Shown piece after piece: positions 21,075 through 28,386 of a stretch of DNA of 40,167 bases. Both the position numbers and the translations under genes were made by a program. Position 1 is the first letter of the stretch. Each line of letters opens with the position of its first letter. The DNA lies in assembly GCA_900545135.1 (NCBI GenBank), contig UQXL01000025.1, positions 1 through 40,167 of the forward strand, given 5' to 3'. The notes under the pieces are model-generated. The model worked only from the letters and a program-made list of their open reading frames with translations, was not told where the DNA came from and ran no database searches. This DNA is from an uncultured Eubacteriales bacterium (lineage in GTDB: Bacteria > Bacillota > Clostridia > Peptostreptococcales > Anaerovoracaceae).

Positions 21075-22460
21075 ATGAGACTCACATTCAGAGACAAATT
21101 GGGCTATGCGGCTGCAGGAATAACAGATTCAGCCAACTTTACGTTCATGAATTCCTATATGCTGTTTTTTCTGACAACCATCGCAGGCATTAACCCTGCC
21201 GCGGCAGGAGCTCTAGTCGCTGCGGGGAGCATGATAAGCTCTCTGTGGGGGCCGCTGATGGGCTTTTTATCGGACAGGGTGAATACAAGGTTCGGAAAAA
21301 GACGTCCCTTTCTGATGGCGGCATGCCTGCCCCTTGCGCTGGCGCTGGTACTGTGCTTTACCAAGGTGGAAGCGACGGAAGCGGCACGCCACATATATTA
21401 TGGTCTCGTGATAGTGATGTTCTGGTGCTCATTCTCCACCTTTTACAGCCCGTGGCTGGCTCTCGGAGCAGAATATACCTCTGATTACGGCGAGCGAACG
21501 GAAATGCGTTCCGTGACATACGGGGTAACTCTCATGGGAACGATTTTCGGAATAGCAGCTCCGCCTGTCATCATCGACTGGCTTGAGAGCATGGGAATGT
21601 CCGAAAGCAGAGCCTGGCAGACCATGGCCATAGTGATAGCCGTCATAGCTTTCTGCGCCTTGAATATAGCCATAGCATCTTCAGCAAAAAAAGACAGGCC
21701 TGCGGACAAAAATGTGGAGTTCCGGGAAGAGAAAAAGCTCAGGCTTCGCGATATCGGAGGATTGTTCATAGATTATTGGGAATTGCTTAAACTTAAGCCG
21801 ACAAAGTTCGTCATAGGGGCGTGCTTGTGCCACATCACGGCTCAGGGCGTTTTTTTCTCCGACAGACTGTATTTCTTTACGTATAACCTGGGGCTGTCCG
21901 CTGTAGAAACGACGATGGCCATGCTGGCTTTCCCGATTTCAGGAATGATCCTTTTAAAGCCTGTGGTCAAAGTCAGCAAACTGCTGGATAAAAGATCAGC
22001 GCTGATGATGTTCATGATCATAGCCTCATCGGGCTGCATCATAATGGGGAAACTTATCGGAATAGAAAGCTTTTGGGGCATCGTGGCCATGACGTTTCTC
22101 TTTGCCATAGGGAACTCTGCGTTTTGGCAGCTGATGCCGGTGATGATCTATGATATATGTGAGTATGATGAGTATAAAAACGGAAAACGCAGGGAGGGAA
22201 TAATCGTTTCCATGCAGACTGTCATGGAGACGGCATGCTCGGGAATTGCTACGCTGGTGCTTGGCGGAATACTGCAGTTTTCGGGATTCGATGAAACCGC
22301 CGCTGTTCAGACGGAAAGCGCTCTAAATGGAGTGGACTTTGCGCTCTGCGTCGTTCCTGCGGTCCTGATGCTGGGCTGCGCTTTCATGGCATATAAATAT
22401 CCTATAACGAAAAGAAAATTCAACGAAATCAAAGCAGCCATAGAAGAAAGGAAAATTTAA
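21075..22460 (+). CDS. Second GPH-family (MelB-like) symporter
   Basis: A 461-residue, 12-helix transporter of the same family as the one at 15386-16828. The signature appears in a variant form, SMISSLWGPLMGFLSDRVNT then FGKRRPFLMAACL, in which the usual Asp of WDAxTDP is replaced (SLWGPLMG). The classical cation-coupling Asp at that site is therefore missing, and the coupling mechanism may differ. The second half has the family features SAFWQLMPVMIYDICEYDEY and KRREGIIVSMQTVMET. AGAGGTGG precedes the ATG. Upstream, TTGACA (20947-20952) and TATAAT (20974-20979) are 21 bp apart, which suggests an activator-dependent promoter. The substrate is unknown. Confidence 0.85.
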   Translation: MRLTFRDKLGYAAAGITDSANFTFMNSYMLFFLTTIAGINPAAAGALVAAGSMISSLWGPLMGFLSDRVNTRFGKRRPFLMAACLPLALALVLCFTKVEATEAARHIYYGLVIVMFWCSFSTFYSPWLALGAEYTSDYGERTEMRSVTYGVTLMGTIFGIAAPPVIIDWLESMGMSESRAWQTMAIVIAVIAFCALNIAIASSAKKDRPADKNVEFREEKKLRLRDIGGLFIDYWELLKLKPTKFVIGACLCHITAQGVFFSDRLYFFTYNLGLSAVETTMAMLAFPISGMILLKPVVKVSKLLDKRSALMMFMIIASSGCIIMGKLIGIESFWGIVAMTFLFAIGNSAFWQLMPVMIYDICEYDEYKNGKRREGIIVSMQTVMETACSGIATLVLGGILQFSGFDETAAVQTESALNGVDFALCVVPAVLMLGCAFMAYKYPITKRKFNEIKAAIEERKI

Positions 22461-22485
22461 AAACGGCCTTGCGGCCGTTATTTTT
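22461..22485. terminator. Bidirectional terminator between the GPH gene and spoIIID
   Basis: AAACGGCC-TTGC-GGCCGTTA followed by TTTTT on the plus strand. The minus strand reads into AAGGCCGTTTTTAAATTTT, so it can end both convergent transcripts. The right arm contains the spoIIID stop codon (22478-22480). Confidence 0.85.
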
Positions 22486-22735
22486 CTCTTGCATGCTGGT
22501 ACTTCTCCCTCGTAGCCATGCCGCCGCGCAAATGACGTTCGGCCTTGTTGTTTTCTAAGACGTCTTTAACTTCAGCAGCCAATCCCGGATTTATTTCAAG
22601 GAGTCTTTCGGTGACATCTTTATGCACTGTGGATTTGCTGACGCGGAACTTCTTTGCAGCAGCCCTTACCGTTGAATTGGTGCCGACTATATAATGCGCC
22701 AATTCCAAAACTCTTTCTTCTATGTAATCCTTCAT
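22478..22735 (-). CDS. spoIIID: Sporulation transcriptional regulator SpoIIID
   Basis: An 85-residue helix-turn-helix protein. It begins MKDYIEERVLELAHYIVGTN, has the HTH RAAAKKFRVSKSTVHKDVTE at about 25-44 and INPGLAAEVKDVLENNKAER, and closes with HLRGGMATREKY. The length and the VSKSTVHKD and RHLRGG motifs match SpoIIID of Bacillus, the mother-cell switch protein that follows sigma-E and precedes sigma-K. This is direct evidence that the organism carries the endospore programme. GTG 22747 is also in frame, but it touches the ribosome binding site; ATG 22735 aligns with the family start. A sigma-E-like promoter lies about 36-64 bases upstream. Confidence 0.97.
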   Translation of the reverse strand: MKDYIEERVLELAHYIVGTNSTVRAAAKKFRVSKSTVHKDVTERLLEINPGLAAEVKDVLENNKAERHLRGGMATREKYQHAREK

Positions 22736-22770
22736 TGTAAGACACACGCTCCTTATTTATTCGTTAGAAC

Positions 22771-22799
22771 AATATATGCGCGTGGAAAATAAAATATGA
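22771..22799 (-). promoter_or_regulatory. Sigma-E-like sporulation promoter of spoIIID
   Basis: Minus strand: TCATATT (22793-22799), a 14-base spacer, and CATATATT (22771-22778). This is a perfect match to the KMATATT -35 box and 6 of 8 to the CATACAMT -10 box known for sigma-E in Bacillus. Confidence 0.7.
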
Positions 22800-22801
22800 T
22801 G

Positions 22802-22830
22802 TTGAATTTTAAGCTTAATTAGGGCATAAT
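22802..22830 (+). promoter_or_regulatory. Promoter of the MATE transporter gene
   Basis: TTGAAT (22802-22807), a 17-base spacer, and CATAAT (22825-22830). The leader to the ATG at 22913 is about 75 nt. Confidence 0.55.
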
Positions 22831-22912
22831 AGACTCAGAGACTTTGCGGTTTCCAAAAGAGCGCAAGCGGCCTGCCGCCGAGTTCTATTATTTTATTTTT
22901 GAAGGGGATTTT

Positions 22913-24244
22913 ATGACAGGGAATTTGATCTACAACAGAGAAATAAACATACGGAATATGCTGGTGTTCACCGTTCCGACCATGATAAGGATGATCTTCG
23001 TGTCCATGTACACCATAGTGGACGGCATCGTCGTATCGAATTTTGTGGGAAGCCTTGGACTTTCAGCGATAAACATTGTTTATCCTGTGCTTAACGTCTG
23101 TATGGCCATAGCCTTTATGCTGGCAGCCGGAAGCAGCGCGATAATGGGCAAGAAGCTGGGGGAAGGGAAGCCTCACGAGGCCAACAGCTTCATGAGCCTC
23201 ACGGTCATACTTAATGTTTCTGCCATAATAGTGCTAACAGGGATTTTTCTCTGCTTCGACGAACAGATATATATGCTGCTGGGTTCCGATGAAGAACTGC
23301 TGCCGTACTGTGTGGAATACGGTACCGTATTGGTCATGGGCGGCCCTCTTTGGGTGATGCAGGTTCTGTTCCAGAGCTACCTCGTGACAGCAGACAAGCC
23401 CAGGCTCGGCCTCGGGTTGTCCATTGCCGCGGGAGTCACCAATATAGTTCTTGATGTTATCCTCGTGGGATTCTTCGATTTCGGGCTTACAGGGGCGGCT
23501 GTAGCATCCGTGGCAGGAATGGTGATCGGGGGACTTGTTCCGCTGACAGTATTCTTTAATAAGAAAAACCTCATACACTTTGAAAAACCGGTGTGGAACG
23601 GTCCGGAAGTCCTCAAAGCCGTAGGAAACGGTTCGTCTGAGATGGTGACCAATCTGGCGAGCGCCATCACTACCACTCTATTCAATATACAGATGATGGC
23701 GCTGATAGGTGAAAAAGGAGTGGCAGCCATAAGCGCCATATTGTATCTGCAGTTCATATTTATTGCCGTATTTTTCGGTTTTGTTTCAGGAATCGCGCCG
23801 GTAGTGAGCTACAATTACGGTGCTGAAAACAGGGACAATATAAAAAATCTCTTTAATATATCAATAAAGATAACAGTAATTTTTTCGATAGCCATGTTCG
23901 TCATCGCGGAGGCTTTAAACAAGTGGCTGGCGATGATCTTCGCTTCGCAGGACCCTGCACTGCTGGATCTGATGGTGTACGGATTCAGGATAATAGCCGT
24001 AAGCGTGCTGTTTACGGGTATCAACGTGTTCTCGTCAGGGTTCTTCACCGCTCTCAACAACGGAAAGGTGTCGGCGCTGATTTCGATGCTGAGGACATTT
24101 ATTCTGGAAGCGGGGGCTCTGATAATACTGCCGGAACTGATAGGCATAGACGGAGTATGGCTGGCGCTGCCTCTGGCCGAACTGCTGGCGGCCGTCGTCG
24201 CCGTATGGATGCTCATAAAATACAAGAAAGTTTACGGCTATTGA
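22913..24244 (+). CDS. MATE family efflux transporter
   Basis: A 443-residue, 12-helix transporter of the MATE (multidrug and toxin extrusion) family. It contains PTMIRMIFVSMYTIVDGIVV in helix 1 and VGSLGLSAINIVYPVLNVCM after it. The second repeat begins near VGNGSSEMVTNLASAITTTL and includes GFVSGIAPVVSYNYGAENRD. Members expel cationic drugs or metabolites in exchange for Na+ or H+. The frame is open from 22844, but GAAGGGGA precedes the ATG at 22913, where homology starts. It stands alone downstream of the divergent spoIIID promoter. The substrate cannot be predicted. Confidence 0.9.
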   Translation: MTGNLIYNREINIRNMLVFTVPTMIRMIFVSMYTIVDGIVVSNFVGSLGLSAINIVYPVLNVCMAIAFMLAAGSSAIMGKKLGEGKPHEANSFMSLTVILNVSAIIVLTGIFLCFDEQIYMLLGSDEELLPYCVEYGTVLVMGGPLWVMQVLFQSYLVTADKPRLGLGLSIAAGVTNIVLDVILVGFFDFGLTGAAVASVAGMVIGGLVPLTVFFNKKNLIHFEKPVWNGPEVLKAVGNGSSEMVTNLASAITTTLFNIQMMALIGEKGVAAISAILYLQFIFIAVFFGFVSGIAPVVSYNYGAENRDNIKNLFNISIKITVIFSIAMFVIAEALNKWLAMIFASQDPALLDLMVYGFRIIAVSVLFTGINVFSSGFFTALNNGKVSALISMLRTFILEAGALIILPELIGIDGVWLALPLAELLAAVVAVWMLIKYKKVYGY

Positions 24245-24330
24245 GATGCGGAATTTTCTTCAGAAAGATGAAGAATTGACAGTTTTCACGGTTTGTTGTG
24301 GTGTACGAACAAAAAAACATAAAAAAATAG

Positions 24331-24359
24331 TTGACAAACCACAAGCAAGATGCTAAACT
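24331..24359 (+). promoter_or_regulatory. Promoter of the T-box/trpB transcript
   Basis: A consensus TTGACA (24331-24336), a 17-base spacer, and TAAACT (24354-24359). The start near 24366 gives an RNA of about 340 nt before the trpB ATG. Confidence 0.8.
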
Positions 24360-24365
24360 CACTAA

Positions 24366-24638
24366 CATAAATCAATATTCAAACCTTTGATGGAGAAGTA
24401 AAACCAGTTGCGGCTCTCAAAGCGAGTCCGGGACGGTGGAAGCCGGACAGAAAGCGGATTGGTATAATGGGCTCCTGAGGGCGAGGGGAAAGGCGCTTGC
24501 CGAGTATCTGAGACGTGATTCCTACGTCAGTGGAAAGGAGTGTGATGGCACTCTGCTGAGGGGGTCTGCTCGCGCAGGCCAAACAAGGTGGTACCGCAGG
24601 TTAATATCCTGTCCTTGATATTCGAGGACAGGTTTTTT
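24366..24638 (+). ncRNA. T-box leader (tRNA-Trp-sensing) with intrinsic terminator
   Basis: Stem I begins near GATGGAGAAGTAA (24390 on), with an apical region GGACGGTGGAAGCCGG and the base closed by GGCTCC. The specifier is probably UGG in GGATTGGTA (about 24459-24461), matching the Trp gene downstream. The conserved T-box AAGGTGGTACCGCAGG is at 24585-24600; its core pairs with the tRNA acceptor end and with the antiterminator. The terminator CCTGTCCT / AGGACAGG plus TTTTTT ends at 24638. Uncharged tRNA-Trp should prevent termination and raise trpB expression. The specifier assignment is by position and not by full folding. Confidence 0.9.
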
Positions 24639-24706
24639 GTTTATCCGGCGTATTCGATGGCAGAGACACTTCAATTAAAATATTTAATTGAAAAGGAGAA
24701 CAAAAA

Positions 24707-26098
24707 ATGGAAGACAAAAAGAAAATCCCTTACAAAATCTATCTGGAAGAGAGTGAAATGCCTACTCAGTATTACAATGTCCGCGCTGATATGAAGAAAA
24801 AACCGGCGCCATTGCTCAATCCGGGAACACTTGAACCGATGACGGCCGAAGAGCTGAGCCAGGTGTTCTGCGAAGAGCTGGTAAAGCAGGAACTGGACGA
24901 TACCACGCCTTATTTCGATATCCCGCAGGAAATACAGGACTTTTACAAGATGTACCGTCCTTCGCCGCTGGTCAGAGCTTACTGCCTCGAAGAAAAGCTT
25001 CAGACGCCGGCAAAGATATATTACAAATTCGAGGGAAACAACACCAGCGGAAGCCACAAGCTGAATTCCGCCATTACACAGGCCTATTACGCTAAAAAGC
25101 AGGGTCTCAAAGGAGTGACTACAGAAACAGGAGCCGGTCAGTGGGGAACAGCCCTTTCCATGGCATGCGCCTACCTCGGCTTGGACTGCAAAGTATATAT
25201 GGTAAAAGTTTCTTACGAGCAGAAACCTTTCAGAAGAGAAGTGATGAGAACTTACGGCGCCAACGTCACACCGTCGCCGTCTGAGACTACAGAGATAGGA
25301 AGAAAGATACTGCAGGAACACCCAGGTACTACAGGCAGCCTTGGATGCGCTATTTCCGAAGCCGTAGAAGCCGCCACCACACAGGAGGGCTACAGATATG
25401 TCCTGGGAAGCGTGCTGTCTCAGGTATTGCTTCATCAGTCCGTTATTGGACTCGAGGCGAAGAAAGCCATGGATAAATACGGAATCAAGCCTGACGTTAT
25501 CATAGGCTGCGCCGGCGGCGGCTCCAACCTGGGAGGCCTTATTTCACCGTTCATGGGAGAGAAGCTCAGGGGAGAAGCTGACTATCAGTTCATCGCCGTC
25601 GAGCCGGCTTCCTGCCCTAGCCTGACGAGAGGAAAATATGTGTACGATTTCTGCGATACGGGTAAAGTATGTCCGCTGGCTAAGATGTATACCCTCGGAA
25701 GCGGCTTCATTCCTTCGGCCAACCACGCCGGAGGTCTCAGATATCACGGCATGAGTTCAATCCTGTCTGAGCTTTATGACCAGGGACTCATGGAAGCGCG
25801 CAGCGTGGAGCAGACGGCAGTTTTCAAGGCGGCTGAGGAATTTGCCAGAGTAGAGGGAATCCTGCCTGCGCCTGAAAGCAGCCACGCCATCAAGGTCGCC
25901 ATAGATGAGGCGATGAAGTGCAAAGAGACAGGCGAGGAAAAGACCATCCTCTTCGGACTCACCGGAACAGGCTATTTTGATCTGAAAGCTTATGAAAACT
26001 ATAACAACGGAACCATGACGGACTACATCCCTACAGATGAAGATTTGCAGCAGGGATTTGACGGCATACCGCAGTTTCCGGGAAATGAAATAAAATAG
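24707..26098 (+). CDS. trpB: Tryptophan synthase beta chain, TrpB2 type
   Basis: A 463-residue fold-type II PLP enzyme. It carries the lysine motif NTSGSHKLNSAITQAYYAK (Schiff-base Lys near residue 114), the catalytic-acid region TETGAGQWGTALSMACAYLG, and the phosphate loop GCAGGGSNLGGLISPFMG. The extra N-terminal region and length above 450 place it in the TrpB2 group, not the TrpA-partnered TrpB1 of about 400 residues. Stand-alone TrpB2 enzymes make tryptophan from indole or phosphoserine-derived serine, often as salvage. There is no trpA or other trp gene in the window. AAAAGGAG precedes the ATG. The Trp-type T-box leader links expression to tryptophan supply. The gene symbol is for the family, not proof of the exact paralogue. 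Confidence 0.93.
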   Translation: MEDKKKIPYKIYLEESEMPTQYYNVRADMKKKPAPLLNPGTLEPMTAEELSQVFCEELVKQELDDTTPYFDIPQEIQDFYKMYRPSPLVRAYCLEEKLQTPAKIYYKFEGNNTSGSHKLNSAITQAYYAKKQGLKGVTTETGAGQWGTALSMACAYLGLDCKVYMVKVSYEQKPFRREVMRTYGANVTPSPSETTEIGRKILQEHPGTTGSLGCAISEAVEAATTQEGYRYVLGSVLSQVLLHQSVIGLEAKKAMDKYGIKPDVIIGCAGGGSNLGGLISPFMGEKLRGEADYQFIAVEPASCPSLTRGKYVYDFCDTGKVCPLAKMYTLGSGFIPSANHAGGLRYHGMSSILSELYDQGLMEARSVEQTAVFKAAEEFARVEGILPAPESSHAIKVAIDEAMKCKETGEEKTILFGLTGTGYFDLKAYENYNNGTMTDYIPTDEDLQQGFDGIPQFPGNEIK

Positions 26099-26111
26099 GA
26101 ACGAAAACTGG

Positions 26112-26192
26112 AAAGACGGTTTTGACATGCGCTCATGTTTGATATGCACCTTTCGGTTATCAGCTTTCAGCGCGCGTCACGGCCGTCTTTTT
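26112..26192 (+). terminator. Possible terminator after trpB
   Basis: AAAGACGG (26112-26119) and CCGTCTTT (26183-26190) followed by TTA. An 8-bp stem with a very large loop of about 63 bases that contains further small repeats. Confidence 0.4.
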
Positions 26193-26380
26193 ATATGCAA
26201 GCAGATTCTGCCGACTGGACATACTGCTGGCCGTCCTATCGCCACCCGGACGTCCTATCACCACCTAGACGTCCTATCACCACCTGGACATATGATAAAC
26301 GTGTTATCGCCGCGGACATAAATTATGAGCTGCCGGGTAAAATAAAACGTGTATATTTTCAGTATATGGCTTGTGCTGCA
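26193..26380. repeat. Intergenic gap with three tandem 19-nt repeats (26231-26287)
   Basis: Units at 26231, 26250 and 26269, consensus ACGTCCTATCACCACCTGG. The rest of the gap shows no gene; short plus-strand frames have no ribosome binding site. Confidence 0.7.
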
Positions 26381-26409
26381 TTGAAATTTTTTGGATTTGC
26401 GCCTATAAT
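26381..26409 (+). promoter_or_regulatory. Promoter of the nitroreductase gene
   Basis: TTGAAA (26381-26386), a 17-base spacer, and TATAAT (26404-26409). The start near 26416 leaves about 24 nt of leader. Confidence 0.75.
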
Positions 26410-26439
26410 AATGTGAGAAATAAACATCGGGAGGGTTTT

Positions 26440-27099
26440 ATGGAACTGAAAAAAGCTATGGAAGAGAGACGTTCCGTCAGAGGGTATAAAAAAGAACCTG
26501 TGCCGAAAGAAACTTTAGAAAAAGTTCTTTCTCTGGCTACGAGAGCGATTTCCGCCAGCAATACTCAGCCGTGGGAGATAGCGGTCATTTCCGGCGATGT
26601 GCTTGGAAAAATTGCAGAAATGAACGTGGAAAGCTTTCTGAACGGCGAAAAGGAAGATTATGAAGAGGCCGATTTTGGAGGCGTTTACAGACAGAGAAAG
26701 ATAGGGATAGCAAAACAGCTCTTCGGCGCCATGGAAATAGCCAGGGAAGACGTGGAAAAGCGCAAGTGGTGGACTTCAAGAGGCTTTGGGTTTTTCGATG
26801 CGCCTGCGGCCTTTATCATATATATGGACGAGGAATTAAGCGATCTGTCGCTGCTTGACATAGGCTGCCTGACGCAGAATATATGCCTCGCCGCGATGGA
26901 ATTCGGACTTGAAACGTGCGTTGAGATTCAGGCGGTGACGTATCAGAAAGGCCTGCGAAAATATACAGACATTCCGGAAAATAAAAAGTTTGTGATAGGC
27001 ATTTCTATAGGATACCCGGACGAGGATTTTCCGGCCAACAAAGTTGTAAGTGAGAGAGCGCCTCTCGGCGAAGTGACTTCCTGGTACGGCTTTGAATAG
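26440..27099 (+). CDS. Nitroreductase family FMN protein
   Basis: A 219-residue protein of the nitroreductase superfamily. The N-terminal MELKKAMEERRSVRGYKKEP contains the FMN-binding RRSVR motif, and ATRAISASNTQPWEIAVISG contains the second flavin contact (S-NTQPW). C-terminal segments are CLTQNICLAAMEFGLETCVE and VIGISIGYPDEDFPANK. The family reduces nitro compounds, quinones or enones with NAD(P)H as an FMN-bearing dimer in the cytoplasm; the physiological substrate is unknown. The frame opens at 26371, but the ATG at 26440 has GGGAGG 8 bases upstream and aligns with the family start. It is monocistronic. Confidence 0.9.
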   Translation: MELKKAMEERRSVRGYKKEPVPKETLEKVLSLATRAISASNTQPWEIAVISGDVLGKIAEMNVESFLNGEKEDYEEADFGGVYRQRKIGIAKQLFGAMEIAREDVEKRKWWTSRGFGFFDAPAAFIIYMDEELSDLSLLDIGCLTQNICLAAMEFGLETCVEIQAVTYQKGLRKYTDIPENKKFVIGISIGYPDEDFPANKVVSERAPLGEVTSWYGFE

Positions 27100-27131
27100 C
27101 TCTGCCCGTAGATGAAGCCGGCAGGCACATC

Positions 27132-27225
27132 GGGCTCAGAACTGAAAATCTTCAATAGAGCGCCGGGCTCAGAAATGAAAATCCCCAAGGCGCCACGGGT
27201 TCAGAATGAAAAATGGCAGTAAGAA
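27132..27225 (+). repeat. Three degenerate tandem copies of about 33 nt
   Basis: Copies begin at 27132 and 27165 with GGGCTCAGAA and at 27197 with GGGTTCAGAA. Each continues into TGAAAAT or a similar A-rich stretch. Confidence 0.65.
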
Positions 27226-27251
27226 TAAGGTAAAATAGGTTATGTTGTAAA

Positions 27252-27292
27252 ATGTTGGCATATTATCTGCTTTTGATGATTTTTGCCAACAT
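27252..27292. repeat. Ninth ATGTTG...CAACAT dyad (41 nt)
   Basis: ATGTTGGCA (27252-27260) pairs with TGCCAACAT (27284-27292). Total length is 41 nt, exactly as in the array at 10718-11416, about 16 kb away. An extra half-site, ATGTTGTAA, precedes it at 27242-27250. Confidence 0.85.
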
Positions 27293-27387
27293 TTTATATA
27301 TTTTAGATCACTGAATAACGCATGCGTCGTGTCGAATTTTTTCAGGGTGCCAGCACCGCTCCGTTGGAACGGCACTTCAAGTGAAAG

Positions 27388-27446
27388 CGTATCCAAATTT
27401 CGGAAAATCGTATCCATTTTCCGCGTTTTTTGTAAATTTGGATACG
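27388..27446. repeat. Nested inverted repeat around CGTATCC
   Basis: The outer perfect 13-bp arms are CGTATCCAAATTT (27388-27400) and AAATTTGGATACG (27434-27446). The inner 8-bp arms are CGGAAAAT (27401-27408) and ATTTTCCG (27416-27423). A third CGTATCC sits in the inner loop (27409-27415). There is no T-run of a terminator after either arm. Confidence 0.8.
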
Positions 27447-27588
27447 AATAACCGTCTGGAATCATGAAAATGCACAGCGCCGACAAATTTCGACAAGCTT
27501 CGGAATGCAAGACAAGTGCCAGAAGCCGGGACAAGCGCCAGCTATTTTGATAAGAGCCGCCGGCGGCAGTTAAGAACAGCCCCGCGGC

Positions 27589-28212
27589 TTACTTATTGAG
27601 CGTATACTGAACATAAAGCTTGCATGCGAACGAAAGGGCAAATGTGTCGACCAGGTATTTGTACTCGCGGCCTTTTTCGTGCGTATCCTTCACGTGTATG
27701 GAACCGGAGAAAACCGCGTATACAGCATTTTCTACAGCCTCGCAGAAACGATTATAAGTAACCTTATTGTCAGGCAGTCTCAAGCCTATATCAATGAGCT
27801 TGCGTATTTCCTCCGTAGAATAACAGCTTTTCAAGATATAGACGATCACTATCATAGCCAGTGAAAGGCGGCCGTACTTCTTGTTGACAGGAGCATCTAT
27901 TATACGCGCCTTGACGTAGTTGTTTATCATGCTCTTAGTCAGAGGCGGGAGGCCTATGAGAGCGAAAAATTTTCCCAGGCTTGAGTGAATGAGTGCAATT
28001 ACTTGATCCATGTATAAGTCTATGCCCGGAAGCTCATCCCAGCGCGGTATATGGAACTCAAAAGGAATACGTTTAACATCAGTGCTCGCCGATGATGCCT
28101 TTGCTGAGAAAGACATCCCGGCAGATGTTGAAGAGGACATAGAGGTATTTTGCGACTGTGCCGGAACAGCAGCCGGCCAAACTTTTTTTGAAGCTGCAGA
28201 TTGATTTGACAT
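27589..28212 (-). CDS. DUF1836 domain protein, putative transcriptional regulator
   Basis: A 207-residue protein. Residues 1 to about 45 (MSNQSAASKKVWPAAVPAQS and a Ser/Ala-rich run) are low-complexity and probably disordered. The DUF1836 domain follows, with PPLTKSMINNYVKARIIDAP, then KKYGRLSLAMIVIVYILKSC and YSTEEIRKLIDIG. DUF1836 is predicted to carry a MerR-like winged helix. CAGGAGAG precedes the ATG at 28212; the open frame upstream is not coding. The gene is divergent from the acyl-CoA ligase at 28387. It could control that gene through the dyad at 28298-28314 (inference). Confidence 0.78.
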   Translation of the reverse strand: MSNQSAASKKVWPAAVPAQSQNTSMSSSTSAGMSFSAKASSASTDVKRIPFEFHIPRWDELPGIDLYMDQVIALIHSSLGKFFALIGLPPLTKSMINNYVKARIIDAPVNKKYGRLSLAMIVIVYILKSCYSTEEIRKLIDIGLRLPDNKVTYNRFCEAVENAVYAVFSGSIHVKDTHEKGREYKYLVDTFALSFACKLYVQYTLNK

Positions 28213-28270
28213 GTTTCTCTCCTGACTGATTTTAAGCGTATTGTAACATAGCCGGCACGCCATGTAAAGG

Positions 28271-28314
28271 TTGACATTGTTATTTGCACGTGATAATCTA
28301 GTATACATAACTAG
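28271..28314 (+). promoter_or_regulatory. Promoter of the acyl-CoA ligase gene with operator-like dyad
   Basis: TTGACA (28271-28276), a 17-base spacer, and TAATCT (28294-28299). The dyad CTAGT-N7-ACTAG (28298-28314) covers the expected start point, a usual place for a repressor site. The neighbouring DUF1836 gene is a candidate for the binder. Confidence 0.65.
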
Positions 28315-28386
28315 ATGGATTATTTTTCTAATGAAAATTAAAAAATGACAATTAAAAAAGATTATTAAAAAAGGAGAATTTGAAAT

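Larger units (their letters stand above)
27100..27588. other. 489-nt gene-free region with several repeats
   Basis: It holds three degenerate about 33-nt tandem copies (27132, 27165, 27197), a ninth ATGTTG...CAACAT dyad (27252-27292), a palindrome CCGTTGGAACGG near 27361, a nested inverted repeat (27388-27446), and CGACAAATTTCGACA (27481-27495), which also occurs as CGACAAACTTCGACA at 11215-11229. A 121-codon minus frame across it (27169-27534) has no ribosome binding site, and I do not call it a gene. Confidence 0.65.
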
